Below are positions 45,105 to 54,226 of a DNA stretch of 64,000 nt, in pieces. Source of the DNA: Natronohydrobacter thiooxidans (GTDB taxonomy: Bacteria; Pseudomonadota; Alphaproteobacteria; Rhodobacterales; Rhodobacteraceae); contig NZ_MJAP01000014.1 of the NCBI RefSeq assembly GCF_001884735.1, positions 1-64,000 of the forward strand. Direction: 5' to 3'. Position 1 is the first letter of the stretch, and every line of letters starts with the position of its first letter. Both the position numbers and the translations under genes were made by a program. Under the pieces are notes generated by a model, which saw nothing but the letters and a program-made list of their open reading frames with translations, had not been told where the DNA came from and did no database searches.

Positions 45105-45182
45105 GAGCGACTCGGGGTTGCGCCGGAAAATTGAACTTGTGCACTAATGCGGAAATAGCCGCGAATGGCAAGTCTGCTATGG

Positions 45183-45222
45183 TTTGCAAATTTGCGGCGC
45201 AATCTGTTGCTGGGTTTGCAAA
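45183..45222 (+). promoter_or_regulatory. PccR-type boxes upstream of pccB
   Basis: TTTGCAAA at 45183-45190 is followed directly by TTTGCGGC (45191-45198), and a second perfect TTTGCAAA lies at 45215-45222, 32 bases from the first. They are 80-119 bases before the pccB ATG. The spacing differs from the TTTGCAAA-X4-TTTGCAAA I recall for R. sphaeroides. Confidence 0.7.
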
Positions 45223-45301
45223 TTTTCTCCATTTTCCTTTCGCCCTCCGGCTGTCCCGCGTATGGTCCGGCGAAATTCGGCTGCGGTGCGGAGGGGCGCG
45301 T

Positions 45302-46834
45302 ATGAAAGATATCCTGCAACAACTCGATGACCGGCGCAAAACGGCCCGTATGGGCGGCGGAAAGCGCCGGGTTGCAGCGCAGCATGCGAAGGGCAAGCTC
45401 ACCGCCCGCGAACGGATTGAATTGCTGCTGGATGAGGGCAGCTTTGAGGAATTCGACATGTTCGTCGCGCATCGCTGCATCGATTTCGGCATGCAGGCCG
45501 AGCGCCCGGCGGGCGATGGCGTCGTGACCGGCTGGGGCACGGTAAACGGGCGTCAGGTCTATGTCTTTGCGCAGGATTTCACGGTCATGGGCGGGTCTGT
45601 GTCCGAAACCCATGGCAAGAAGATCTGCAAGATCATGGATATGGCGCTGCAGAACGGGGCGCCGGTCATCGGGCTGAACGATTCGGGCGGGGCGCGCATT
45701 CAGGAAGGTGTGGCCTCGCTTGCCGCCTATGGCGATGTGTTTGACCGCAATATCCGCGCCTCGGGCGTGATCCCGCAGATCAGTGTCATCATGGGGCCCT
45801 GCGCGGGCGGCGCGGTCTACAGCCCGGCCATGACCGATTTCATCTTCATGGTGAAGGATTCGTCCTACATGTTCGTGACCGGTCCCGATGTGGTGAAGAC
45901 CGTGACCAATGAGGTTGTGACCGCCGAGGAATTGGGCGGCGCCACGACGCATACGCGCAAATCCTCGGTCGCGGACGGGGCTTTCGAGAATGATGTCGAG
46001 GCGATGATCGAAATACGTCGCCTGATCGATTTCCTGCCGCTCAACAATCGCGAGAAACCGCCGGTGCGGCCCTTCTTCGACGATCCTGCGCGGATCGAGC
46101 CGAGCCTCGACACGCTGATCCCCGACAATCCGAACACGCCCTATGATATGAAGGAACTGATCCTGAAACTGGCGGATGAGGGTGACTTCTACGAGATTCA
46201 GGCCGATTACGCGAAGAATATCATCACCGGCTTTATCCGCCTTGAAGGTCGTACCGTGGGCGTGGTGGCCAACCAGCCGATGGTTCTGGCTGGCTGTCTG
46301 GATATCGACAGCTCGCGCAAAGCCGCGCGTTTCGTGCGCTTCTGCGATGCGTTCGAGATCCCGATCCTGACGCTTGTCGATGTGCCGGGCTTCCTGCCCG
46401 GTGTCGGGCAGGAATATGCGGGCGTGATCAAGCATGGCGCGAAACTGCTCTATGCTTACGGCGAGGCCACAGTGCCGAAAGTGACCCTGATCACCCGCAA
46501 GGCCTATGGCGGGGCCTATGTGGTGATGGCCTCGAAACATATGGGGGCGGATTTCAACTATGCCTGGCCCACGGCGGAAATTGCGGTGATGGGGTCGAAG
46601 GGGGCGGTCGAGATCCTCTATCGCTCGGAACTGAATGATGCGGAGAAGACCGCCGCGCGGATCAATGAATATGAAGAGCGCTTCGCCAATCCGTTTGTGG
46701 CCGCCGAGAAAGGCTTTATTGACGAGGTGATCATGCCGCAATCGACCCGCAAGCGTGTTGCCCGCGCATTCGCGGCGCTGCGCAACAAGGCGTTGCAAAC
46801 GCCCTGGAAGAAACACGACAATATCCCGCTGTAA
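45302..46834 (+). CDS. pccB: Propionyl-CoA carboxylase beta subunit
   Basis: A 510-residue carboxyltransferase that moves CO2 from biotin to propionyl-CoA to give methylmalonyl-CoA. The N-terminus [20 protein letters not shown] and the sequence [20 protein letters not shown], then [14 protein letters not shown] near residues 123-136, and the second-half [20 protein letters not shown] are standard. The ATG at 45302 has GGAGGGG upstream. It pairs with pccA at 48456. The frame is open to 45131, but that part contains the regulatory boxes. Confidence 0.95.
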   Translation: MKDILQQLDDRRKTARMGGGKRRVAAQHAKGKLTARERIELLLDEGSFEEFDMFVAHRCIDFGMQAERPAGDGVVTGWGTVNGRQVYVFAQDFTVMGGSVSETHGKKICKIMDMALQNGAPVIGLNDSGGARIQEGVASLAAYGDVFDRNIRASGVIPQISVIMGPCAGGAVYSPAMTDFIFMVKDSSYMFVTGPDVVKTVTNEVVTAEELGGATTHTRKSSVADGAFENDVEAMIEIRRLIDFLPLNNREKPPVRPFFDDPARIEPSLDTLIPDNPNTPYDMKELILKLADEGDFYEIQADYAKNIITGFIRLEGRTVGVVANQPMVLAGCLDIDSSRKAARFVRFCDAFEIPILTLVDVPGFLPGVGQEYAGVIKHGAKLLYAYGEATVPKVTLITRKAYGGAYVVMASKHMGADFNYAWPTAEIAVMGSKGAVEILYRSELNDAEKTAARINEYEERFANPFVAAEKGFIDEVIMPQSTRKRVARAFAALRNKALQTPWKKHDNIPL

Positions 46835-46843
46835 GGAATGGCC

Positions 46844-47266
46844 ATGCGCGCCACTGCCCTGATCATTGCAACCGGTCTTGCCGCAATCGTGCCCGCGATG
46901 GCCTCGGCGGAGTTGCTGCTGCCTTCGGGCGAAGAGGCGCAACGGCTGCCAGTTGTCTGGGACGAGGGCGAGTCGGTGATTCGCCTGCGCTTCATCGTGG
47001 AGCGTCTGCGCGAGCCGCAAAGCCTGTATGCCGGTGATCCGCAAAGGGTGCTCGATGACATGCACTGGCTATGTGAAACTCAGCTTGCCGGGCTTTTCGA
47101 GGCGGATATGGACCCGCGCGATGATGGCTGGACCGGAGTCGTCGTGACCCTGATGGACCGGGAAGTTGATTTCGGCACTGTCGACACCGAGTCCTTCCAG
47201 CTTTTTGAATGGTTCGTCATTGGAATGGACGGATGCGAACTTGACCTTGGAGACCATTATGAGTGA
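46844..47266 (+). CDS. Secreted protein of unknown function in the pcc cluster
   Basis: A 140-residue protein with a clear Sec signal peptide (ALIIATGLAAIVPAMASA, cleavage expected after residue 22). The mature part has two Cys (WLCETQLAG and GMDGCELDLG) that could form a periplasmic disulfide. It resembles proteins I know as DUF6497, but this label is uncertain. It starts nine bases after pccB; the ATG at 46844 is preferred over one at 46838 because AAGGA is correctly spaced only for it. Confidence 0.75.
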   Translation: MRATALIIATGLAAIVPAMASAELLLPSGEEAQRLPVVWDEGESVIRLRFIVERLREPQSLYAGDPQRVLDDMHWLCETQLAGLFEADMDPRDDGWTGVVVTLMDREVDFGTVDTESFQLFEWFVIGMDGCELDLGDHYE

Positions 47267-47455
47267 CCAGCGCCGCCCCGGCCAAGATGATGCAAGCGCG
47301 CCACAAGCCAGTGGCATGATAAGTTTTTCATGGTCAGGATTCTGCAAAGCCGATATGATGCGCGAGTATGCGTCCGTTCTGGCGCATATATGTGAAAAAC
47401 AAAGGGCGCGTGAAAACAAAACAACGCGCTCAGGCAATACGAGCAGGAGAATATT

Positions 47456-47599
47456 ATGGCGAAACTCGCTCTTGTGTCTGCGTTCCTGGTGTCGCTCATC
47501 CCGGCTACCTGCGCGCGGAAGGCTCCCGAGCCGACCTTCGAGCCGATCAGCGCACCGATCTATGTCGAGCCCGCATCGACCAAAGGCAAATACCGCTGA
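47456..47599 (+). CDS. Small lipoprotein-like peptide, first of a tandem pair
   Basis: A 47-residue product: a hydrophobic leader MAKLALVSAFLVSLIPATC, then ARKAPEPTFEPISAPIYVEP and the end ASTKGKYR. The Cys follows a hydrophobic stretch, but PATC is a weak lipobox. An AGGAG site precedes the ATG. It is clearly paralogous to the peptide at 47825-47965 (shared CARKAP, VEP and KGKYR blocks). No function is known to me. It lies between pccB and pccA, 189 bases after the DUF6497-like gene. Confidence 0.7.
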   Translation: MAKLALVSAFLVSLIPATCARKAPEPTFEPISAPIYVEPASTKGKYR

Positions 47600-47737
47600 T
47601 CTGATTTCGGGGCAGGGCCTTTGCTCTGTCCCGACCTCCGGAAAACCTGGCGCGCGAGATGCGCGGGCGGGCTTTTCGCTATCCCTTGAAAATTTCCTGT
47701 GGCCAGCCAGCACGGCTTCCGCTAGCCTTCGGGGCAG

Positions 47738-47758
47738 GCGCCGTGATCATCACGGCGC
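47738..47758 (+). terminator. Hairpin between the tandem small genes
   Basis: GCGCCGTGA (47738-47746) pairs perfectly with TCACGGCGC (47750-47758) over a TCA loop, followed by only two T. It separates the first and second small lipoprotein-like genes and may partially terminate transcription. Confidence 0.5.
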
Positions 47759-47824
47759 TTCGGCACGTTTCTGGCAGACCTTGTTTGTCAGCGCTGAGTT
47801 CGACCCCGTGAACAGGAGGTTTCT

Positions 47825-47965
47825 ATGTCCAAGATCACCATCATGCTGGCCATCGGTGCAACCCTCGCGCTTTCGGCCTGTGCCCGCAAGGCCCCCGCAC
47901 CCGAGCCCGTCATGGCCCAGCCGATCATGGTCGAGCCTGTCGCTGGCAAAGGCAAATATCGCTGA
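47825..47965 (+). CDS. Small lipoprotein, second of a tandem pair
   Basis: A 46-residue product with a clean lipoprotein signal: MSKITIMLAIGATLALSAC, Cys19 in the lipobox LSAC. The mature part is ARKAPAPEPVMAQPIMVEPV then AGKGKYR, so about 28 residues would stay anchored in a membrane. A strong AGGAGG site lies six bases before the ATG. It is a paralogue of the peptide at 47456-47599, differing mainly in the middle. Function unknown. Confidence 0.75.
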   Translation: MSKITIMLAIGATLALSACARKAPAPEPVMAQPIMVEPVAGKGKYR

Positions 47966-48037
47966 GATATATGCAGGCCCGGTTTTCCGGTCTGACGCAG
48001 TAATCGCAGCGGTGGCGTCCCGTTCGGAGGGGCGCCC

Positions 48038-48418
48038 ATGCTGAAACATCGTGGGTTTCCGGGCCGTCTGCCCGGCAGTGATTTCCAGTTCACCATCCGT
48101 CGCGCCAATCCCAAGGGCGTGACGCCCTTGCAGCCGCGCAAACGCTTTGCGGATCGCAAGCTGATCGACCGGCGCGCGGATGAGGCGTTCCTCGGCGCGC
48201 TGATCGCGCATTTCGCCGACGCCCCTTTCGAGCGCGGCAATCTTGATGCTGGCCGCCTGTCCTGGCTTCTGGGGCGCGAGGTGGTGGCGGCATCCGATCC
48301 TTTTGATCCTGTCAGCTATGACCAGCTTCTGCGCGTCGACATGCGTGCGGCAGAGGCCAGTTTCCCGCAGCTTTTCGACGGATCGTCCGAATTTGCCTTT
48401 GATACTTGGGAAGACTGA
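48038..48418 (+). CDS. Conserved hypothetical protein between pccB and pccA
   Basis: A 126-residue soluble protein beginning MLKHRGFPGRLPGSDFQFTI. It has a basic first third (PLQPRKRFADRKLIDRRADE) and an acidic, aromatic C-terminus (FPQLFDGSSEFAFDTWED). I recognise no domain. The ribosome site GGAGGGGCGCCC is nearly identical to that of pccB. It is 37 bases upstream of pccA, so it is probably in the same transcript. Confidence 0.7.
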   Translation: MLKHRGFPGRLPGSDFQFTIRRANPKGVTPLQPRKRFADRKLIDRRADEAFLGALIAHFADAPFERGNLDAGRLSWLLGREVVAASDPFDPVSYDQLLRVDMRAAEASFPQLFDGSSEFAFDTWED

Positions 48419-48455
48419 GCCCTCAGTCCCCGACCTGCCCTGGAGAGGAGCCAGT

Positions 48456-50453
48456 ATGTTCTCGAAAATCCTGATCGCCAATCGCGGTGAAATCGCCTGC
48501 CGCGTGATCAAGACCGCCCGCAAGATGGGGATCAAGACAGTCGCGGTCTATTCGGATGCCGACCGCAACGCGCTGCATGTCAAGATGGCCGATGAGGCGG
48601 TCCATATCGGCCCGCCGCCTGCGAACCAGTCCTATATCGTGATCGACAAGATCATGGAGGCCATTCGCCAGACCGGGGCCGAAGCCGTGCATCCGGGCTA
48701 TGGGTTCCTGTCCGAGAACATGAAATTCGCCGAGGCGCTGGCGAAGGCCGGGGTGGCCTTCATCGGCCCGCCTGCTGGCGCCATCGAGGCGATGGGCGAC
48801 AAGATCACCTCGAAAAAACTCGCGGCCGAAGCGGGTGTCAGCACCGTTCCCGGCTATATGGGCCTGATCGCCGATGCTGACGAGGCGGTGAAGATCTCGG
48901 GCGAGATCGGCTATCCGGTGATGATCAAGGCCAGCGCCGGGGGCGGCGGCAAGGGGATGCGGATCGCCTGGAATGATGACGAGGCGCGCGAGGGTTTCCA
49001 GTCGTCCAAGAACGAGGCCGCGAACAGTTTCGGCGATGACCGGATCTTCATCGAGAAGTTCGTGACCCAGCCGCGCCATATCGAGATTCAGGTGCTGGCC
49101 GATGCGCATGGCAATTGCGTCTATCTGCATGAGCGCGAATGCTCGATCCAGCGCCGCAACCAGAAGGTCATCGAGGAAGCCCCCTCGCCGTTTCTCGATG
49201 AAGCAACCCGCAAGGCGATGGGCGAGCAGGCTTGCGCGCTGGCGCAGGCGGTGGGCTATACTTCGGCGGGTACGGTGGAATTCATCGTCGACGGCGCGCG
49301 CAATTTCTACTTCCTGGAGATGAACACCCGGCTACAGGTGGAACACCCTGTGACCGAACTGATCACCGGGGTTGATCTGGTGGAGCAGATGATCCGCGTC
49401 GCCGCAGGTGAAAAGCTGCCCTTCGCGCAGTCTGACCTCAAGATCAACGGCTGGGCGATGGAAAGCCGCCTCTATGCCGAAGACCCCTACCGCAATTTCC
49501 TGCCTTCGATTGGCCGACTGACGCGCTACCGCCCGCCTGCGGAACTGGCCGAATCCGGCCGCGCTGTGCGCAATGATACCGGCGTCTTCGAGGGCGGCGA
49601 GATCAGCATGTATTACGACCCGATGATCGCAAAACTCTGCACATGGGCGCCCACGCGCGGGCAGGCAATCGAGGAAATGCGTCTTGCGCTCGACGAATTC
49701 GAGCTGGAGGGCATCGGCCATAACCTGCCGTTTCTCTCGGCGGTGATGGACCATCCGCGCTTCGTCTCGGGCGAGATCACCACGGCCTTCATCGCCGAGG
49801 AATATCCCGACGGGTTCGAGGGCGCCACGCTTGCGGATGATCTGATCCACCGCGTCGCCGCCAGTGCCTGCGCGATGAACCGCGTGGCCGAGATCCGGCG
49901 CGCGCGGATCTCGGGGCGGATGGACAATCACGAACGTGTCGTGGGCACCGATTGGGTGGTGGTGGTCGCGGGCCAGAGCCTGAATGCCGCGATCAGGGCC
50001 GACCGCGAAGGCGCCACCGTCACGCTGGCGGGGCAGGAGTATCGCATCACCTCGGACTGGCAGCCCGGCCAGCCGCTGGCGCGGCTGATGGTGAACGGCA
50101 CGGCGCTGGTGATGAAAGTCGCCAAACTGCCCGGCGGCTACCGCATGCGGTTGCGCGGGGCCGATCTCAAGGTGCAGGTTTTCGCGCCCCGTCAGGCGGA
50201 ACTGGCGCAGCTCATGCCCGAGAAACTGCCGCCCGACACTTCGAAACTGCTTCTGTGCCCGATGCCGGGAATGGTCGTCTCGATCGCGGTCGAGGAAGGG
50301 CAGGAGGTGTTCGAAGGTCAGGCACTGGCGACGGTTGAGGCGATGAAGATGGAAAACATCCTGCGCGCCGAACGCAAGGGCAAGGTCACGAAGATCAATG
50401 CCGCGCCGGGGGCCTCGCTCGCCGTGGATGACGTGATCATGGAGTTCGAATGA
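48456..50453 (+). CDS. pccA: Propionyl-CoA carboxylase alpha subunit (biotin carboxylase + BCCP)
   Basis: A 665-residue protein. The biotin carboxylase domain (about 1-450) has FSKILIANRGEIACRVIKTA at the start, the ATP-grasp loop KASAGGGGKGMRIAW and FLEMNTRLQVEHPVTELITG. The C-terminal biotin carrier domain carries the biotinylation motif VEAMKMENIL near residues 628-637. It carboxylates biotin for PccB. The ATG at 48456 follows GGAGAGGAG. The next gene overlaps the stop by four bases. Confidence 0.95.
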   Translation: MFSKILIANRGEIACRVIKTARKMGIKTVAVYSDADRNALHVKMADEAVHIGPPPANQSYIVIDKIMEAIRQTGAEAVHPGYGFLSENMKFAEALAKAGVAFIGPPAGAIEAMGDKITSKKLAAEAGVSTVPGYMGLIADADEAVKISGEIGYPVMIKASAGGGGKGMRIAWNDDEAREGFQSSKNEAANSFGDDRIFIEKFVTQPRHIEIQVLADAHGNCVYLHERECSIQRRNQKVIEEAPSPFLDEATRKAMGEQACALAQAVGYTSAGTVEFIVDGARNFYFLEMNTRLQVEHPVTELITGVDLVEQMIRVAAGEKLPFAQSDLKINGWAMESRLYAEDPYRNFLPSIGRLTRYRPPAELAESGRAVRNDTGVFEGGEISMYYDPMIAKLCTWAPTRGQAIEEMRLALDEFELEGIGHNLPFLSAVMDHPRFVSGEITTAFIAEEYPDGFEGATLADDLIHRVAASACAMNRVAEIRRARISGRMDNHERVVGTDWVVVVAGQSLNAAIRADREGATVTLAGQEYRITSDWQPGQPLARLMVNGTALVMKVAKLPGGYRMRLRGADLKVQVFAPRQAELAQLMPEKLPPDTSKLLLCPMPGMVVSIAVEEGQEVFEGQALATVEAMKMENILRAERKGKVTKINAAPGASLAVDDVIMEFE

Positions 50454-50830
50454 TGAAACGCACGCCGCTGCGCCTCTTCGCCATTTATTTCCTGTGTTTC
50501 TGCGCCGGGCTTGTCCTCGCCTGGGTAATCCTGACCCAGCTGATCGAGGGCGTGCGCGAGGGCTATCCGGTCCTGCTGCTCTTGCCCCCGCTCGGCGGAA
50601 TGGCGCTGTTCCACGGTCTTTTCCCGATGCTCAGCCGCCTCCGGCTGGGTCTGGAATTCGTCGCTGTGGGGGGCGGGCTGGTCTATGGTCTGGGCGCGCT
50701 GATGACGGGCGTGGTCTGGCTCGGTCTGCTTGATCCGGGCACTGCCTTTGTCTTCTGGCTGGCCGGTGTCTTCGGGCCGGGCTGGTGGCTGATGTCAGGC
50801 TGGGCAGAGAAGAACGGGTATTACCAATGA
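50450..50830 (+). CDS. Small membrane protein downstream of pccA
   Basis: A 126-residue protein with four predicted membrane helices (LFAIYFLCFCAGLVLAWVIL, VLLLLPPLGGMALFHGLFPM, FVAVGGGLVYGLGALMTGVV and GTAFVFWLAGVFGPGWWLMS). No family is recognised. It starts with ATGATG overlapping the pccA stop, so the ATG at 50450 or 50453 is used and it is co-translated with pccA. A copy of the dispersed GAGTATTT element follows directly. Confidence 0.7.
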   Translation: MMKRTPLRLFAIYFLCFCAGLVLAWVILTQLIEGVREGYPVLLLLPPLGGMALFHGLFPMLSRLRLGLEFVAVGGGLVYGLGALMTGVVWLGLLDPGTAFVFWLAGVFGPGWWLMSGWAEKNGYYQ

Positions 50831-50832
50831 GC

Positions 50833-50858
50833 CCATTTTCTTGCCGCAAATACTCGCG
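50833..50858 (-). repeat. Dispersed GAGTATTT element, copy 3 (inverted)
   Basis: On the minus strand GCGAGTATTTGCGGCAAGAA then AATGGG, matching copies at 12-36 and 12812-12838. Next to it CCAGCCC (50865-50871) pairs with GGGCTGG (50876-50882), so hairpin plus element is a repeated arrangement. Confidence 0.6.
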
Positions 50859-50942
50859 GGGGAACCAGCCCGCCAGGGCTGGTGGGGGCGGCAGCCCCGT
50901 GACCGATAAACCTGGCGCCAGCCGCAATCCGGAAATGGCAGG

Positions 50943-51440
50943 TCAGCGCCCCGAGGGCAGCCGTTCCAGCACTTCCTGCCGCCGGGTCGGAAAACGGTCG
51001 ATCACCGCCATCAATTCGCGCCCCGACCGTACCGCGGGCCTGCGCGCCTTGACCTCGCCATCCTTGTCGATGATCGCGGTCACGAAGCCGCGCGGGCGCA
51101 GCACCTGGCGCAGCGGGCTGCGGTCAGCGGGATGGGCGTCGAAAATCACCACCGCGTCGCGGGCGACAAATTCCATGTCGCGCTCGCGCAGCGCCGCAAG
51201 CTGGCGGGTGAATTGCGGATCCTCGGGCGTGTCGGCCATGACCACGATCAGCCGCCGCGTCCAGATGAAATCGCGCACGTCAATTTCGCGGGCGTCAAGG
51301 AACAGCAATTCCTCATCCGGGTTCGGAGCGACTTCGATCTCTTCAGCGGCCGTCTCGGGCGCAGCCGGGCTTCCGCCTTCGGTCGCGCCGAGGGCGAGCG
51401 GGAAAATCAGAGCGAAAACAAGCGTCCAGACGGGTTTCAT
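50943..51440 (-). CDS. Secreted DUF4174 protein
   Basis: A 165-residue protein with a signal peptide (VWTLVFALIFPLALGA) and a DUF4174 domain in the second half: RRLIVVMADTPEDPQFTRQL, then RGFVTAIIDKDGEVKARRPA. This domain resembles a thioredoxin-like fold without a CxxC pair. Function unknown. The reading frame is open far upstream of the ATG at 51440, but that stretch is antisense to the mutase gene. It is divergent from the mutase gene. Confidence 0.85.
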   Translation of the reverse strand: MKPVWTLVFALIFPLALGATEGGSPAAPETAAEEIEVAPNPDEELLFLDAREIDVRDFIWTRRLIVVMADTPEDPQFTRQLAALRERDMEFVARDAVVIFDAHPADRSPLRQVLRPRGFVTAIIDKDGEVKARRPAVRSGRELMAVIDRFPTRRQEVLERLPSGR

Positions 51441-51536
51441 ACGGCCTCCTGCATGGGCCTTATATAGGCGCGGTTTTCCAGAAAACACCAGAGCGGGCAT
51501 GCATTCTCCGCGAATTGACGACAGAAAGGACCAGCC

Positions 51537-53675
51537 ATGAGCGATCCCAAATCCCGTTGGGCCGCCCTTGCCGCGAAGGAATTGCGCAGCCGCCCTCTGG
51601 ACAGCCTGACCTGGAACACACTTGAGGGCATCCCGGTCCAGCCGCTCTATACCGAGGCCGATACCGAAGGTCTGCCGCATCTGGGCAATATCCCCGGCGA
51701 GGCCCCCTATACGCGCGGGGTCAAGGCCACGATGTATGCAGGCCGCCCCTGGACGATCCGGCAATATGCGGGTTTCTCCACCGCCGAGGAATCGAATGCC
51801 TTTTACCGCAAGGCCTTGGCCGCCGGTCAGCAAGGCGTGTCGGTCGCTTTCGATCTGGCCACCCATCGCGGCTATGACAGCGACCATCCGCGCGTTGTCG
51901 GCGATGTGGGCAAGGCCGGTGTGGCGATTGATTCGGTCGAGGATATGAAGATCCTCTTCGACGGGATCCCGCTCGAAAAGGTCTCGGTCTCGATGACGAT
52001 GAACGGGGCGGTGATCCCGGTTCTGGCGAATTTCATCGTCACCGGCGAGGAGCAGGGGGTGGATCGCAGGCAGCTTTCGGGCACGATTCAGAATGACATT
52101 CTGAAGGAATTCATGGTCCGCAACACCTATATTTTCCCGCCCGAGCCCTCGATGCGGATCATTGCGGATATCATCGAATACACCTCCGCCGAGATGCCGA
52201 AATTCAACTCGATCTCGATTTCCGGCTATCACATGCAGGAAGCAGGCGCCAATCTGGTGCAGGAGCTGGGTTTCACTCTGGCCGATGGGCGCGAATATGT
52301 CCGCACCGCGATTGCGCGCGGGATGGATGTGGATCATTTCGCCGGGCGTTTGTCCTTCTTCTTTGCGATTGGCACCAATTTCTTCATGGAAATCGCCAAG
52401 CTCCGCGCCGCGCGGCTGCTGTGGTCGCGGGTGATGGAGGAATTCGCGCCCAAAGACCCCAAATCCAGCATGTTGCGCACGCATTGCCAGACGAGCGGGG
52501 TTAGCCTGCAGGAACAAGACCCCTATAACAACGTGATCCGCACTGCCTATGAGGCGATGAGCGCGGTTCTGGGGGGCACACAAAGCCTGCATACCAATGC
52601 GCTCGATGAGGCGATTGCGCTGCCGACCGAGTTCAGCGCGCGGATTGCCCGTAACACCCAGCTTGTGTTGCAGGAAGAAACTGGCGTGACACGCGTCGTC
52701 GATCCGCTGGCGGGCAGCTACTATATCGAGAAGCTGACCCATGATCTGGCCGAAGCCGCCTGGGCCTTGATGCAAGAGGTCGAGGAGATGGGGGGCATGA
52801 CCAAGGCTGTCGCCTCTGGCATGCCCAAGCTGCGGATTGAAGAAACCGCAGCAAAGCGCCAGGCGATGATCGACCGGGGCGAGGAAGTGATTGTCGGGGT
52901 CAACAAGTATCGCAAGGACAAGGAAGACCCGATCGACATTCTCGATATCGACAACATGAAAGTACGCGATGCCCAGATCGCCCGGCTGGAGAAGATGCGC
53001 GCCGCCCGCGATCAGGGGGCCTGCGATGCCGCATTGGCGGAACTGACACGCCGCGCGGCGGAAGGCGGGAACCTTCTCGAAGCCGCAGTCGAAGCCGCCC
53101 GCGCGCGGGCCTCAGTCGGAGAGATCAGCATGGCGATGGAGAAAATCTTTGGCCGCCACCGGGCCGAGGTCAAGACATTGGCCGGGGTTTATGGCGCCGC
53201 CTATGAGGGTGATGACGGTTTCGCAGCCATTCAGGCCGATGTGGAGCGGTTTGCCGAAGAGGAAGGCCGCCGCCCGCGCATGCTGGTCGTCAAGATGGGG
53301 CAGGACGGGCATGACCGCGGCGCGAAAGTGATCGCGACGGCCTTTGCCGATATCGGCTTTGACGTGGATGTGGGACCGCTGTTTCAGACCCCGGCCGAAG
53401 CCGCGCAGGATGCGATCGACAATGATGTGCATATCATCGGCATCTCGTCGCAGGCGGCAGGGCACAAGACGCTGGCACCGCAACTGGTGCAGGAACTGAG
53501 AGCCGCAGGGGCCGAGGATATTCTGGTGATCTGTGGTGGCGTGATCCCGCAACAGGATTACGAGTTTCTCTATGATGCCGGGGTGAAGGCGATCTTTGGT
53601 CCCGGCACGAATATTCCCGAAGCCGCGAAAAAGATCCTCGATCTGGTGCGCGCGGCGCGGGGGATTGCGGGCTGA
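51537..53675 (+). CDS. Methylmalonyl-CoA mutase (B12-dependent)
   Basis: A 712-residue single-chain mutase converting (R)-methylmalonyl-CoA to succinyl-CoA. The N-terminal TIM barrel has [20 protein letters not shown] near residues 61-80 and [24 protein letters not shown] sequence near 275-295. The C-terminal cobalamin domain has the DxHxxG motif as [16 protein letters not shown] near residues 587-602, followed by [13 protein letters not shown] and [11 protein letters not shown]. It completes the pathway from PccAB. Usual symbols are mcm, scpA or mutA. The epimerase and MeaB chaperone are not in the window. Confidence 0.95.
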   Translation: MSDPKSRWAALAAKELRSRPLDSLTWNTLEGIPVQPLYTEADTEGLPHLGNIPGEAPYTRGVKATMYAGRPWTIRQYAGFSTAEESNAFYRKALAAGQQGVSVAFDLATHRGYDSDHPRVVGDVGKAGVAIDSVEDMKILFDGIPLEKVSVSMTMNGAVIPVLANFIVTGEEQGVDRRQLSGTIQNDILKEFMVRNTYIFPPEPSMRIIADIIEYTSAEMPKFNSISISGYHMQEAGANLVQELGFTLADGREYVRTAIARGMDVDHFAGRLSFFFAIGTNFFMEIAKLRAARLLWSRVMEEFAPKDPKSSMLRTHCQTSGVSLQEQDPYNNVIRTAYEAMSAVLGGTQSLHTNALDEAIALPTEFSARIARNTQLVLQEETGVTRVVDPLAGSYYIEKLTHDLAEAAWALMQEVEEMGGMTKAVASGMPKLRIEETAAKRQAMIDRGEEVIVGVNKYRKDKEDPIDILDIDNMKVRDAQIARLEKMRAARDQGACDAALAELTRRAAEGGNLLEAAVEAARARASVGEISMAMEKIFGRHRAEVKTLAGVYGAAYEGDDGFAAIQADVERFAEEEGRRPRMLVVKMGQDGHDRGAKVIATAFADIGFDVDVGPLFQTPAEAAQDAIDNDVHIIGISSQAAGHKTLAPQLVQELRAAGAEDILVICGGVIPQQDYEFLYDAGVKAIFGPGTNIPEAAKKILDLVRAARGIAG

Positions 53676-53696
53676 TCCTGCCCGGCAGAGGTGAAT

Positions 53697-53720
53697 AAGG
53701 GCGGGGATGACCCCGCCCTT
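53697..53720. terminator. Hairpin between mutase gene and doxX
   Basis: AAGGGCGGGG (53697-53706) pairs perfectly with CCCCGCCCTT (53711-53720) over an ATGA loop. It lies between convergent genes and probably ends the mutase transcript, despite the short T-run. Confidence 0.7.
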
Positions 53721-53726
53721 CGCGCA

Positions 53727-54125
53727 TCAGGCGGCAAGCGCGCTGTTGCGCGCGAATTTTGCGTCCAGCGACCACGCGCCAGCGCCCGTGATCCAGAGCA
53801 CCAGATACCCACCGGCAAGACCAAGGTTTTTCAGAAGCTGGGTCATCTGCATCTGATCGGCCGGGTCGAAATGATAGAGCAGACCCGAGAGCACACAGAA
53901 ACCGGCCAGCGCCAGCGCCACGAGGCGCGTCTGAAAACCCGCGATCAGGGCAAGGCCGCCAAGAATTTCAAAGAGCACCACCGGCCAGGCCAATGCGGCA
54001 GGGATCCCGCCCGAGGCCATATAGGCGCCGAAGCCATCCACATTGCCAAGCTTGCCGAATCCTGCGACGACGAAAAGCAGGCCGAGCAGGATACGCGCGA
54101 CCAGCAGAAGCGAAGTGTTTGTCAT
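53727..54125 (-). CDS. DoxX-family membrane protein
   Basis: A 132-residue protein with four membrane helices. The N-terminus LLVARILLGLLFVVAGFGKL and GVGAYMASGGIPAALAWPVV-like second part are typical of the DoxX family, which includes small oxidoreductase- or thiol stress-linked membrane proteins. AAGGAC precedes the ATG. An inverted repeat with one arm over the start codon (54120-54159) suggests control by a repressor. Confidence 0.87.
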   Translation of the reverse strand: MTNTSLLLVARILLGLLFVVAGFGKLGNVDGFGAYMASGGIPAALAWPVVLFEILGGLALIAGFQTRLVALALAGFCVLSGLLYHFDPADQMQMTQLLKNLGLAGGYLVLWITGAGAWSLDAKFARNSALAA

Positions 54126-54159
54126 ATGAGCTGTCCTTTTGACTAAACTGCATATGACA
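54120..54159. promoter_or_regulatory. Spaced inverted repeat at the doxX start
   Basis: TGTCATATG (54120-54128) and CATATGACA (54151-54159) are perfect nine-base inverted arms with 22 bases between them, about three helical turns apart. One arm covers the doxX start codon, the other its promoter. Confidence 0.5.
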
Positions 54160-54226
54160 TAGCGGGTGCATGCCAGCGCAGACTATTCCGCACGCGGACA
54201 CAGCAGCTGTGCAGCGATGCGCGCTC

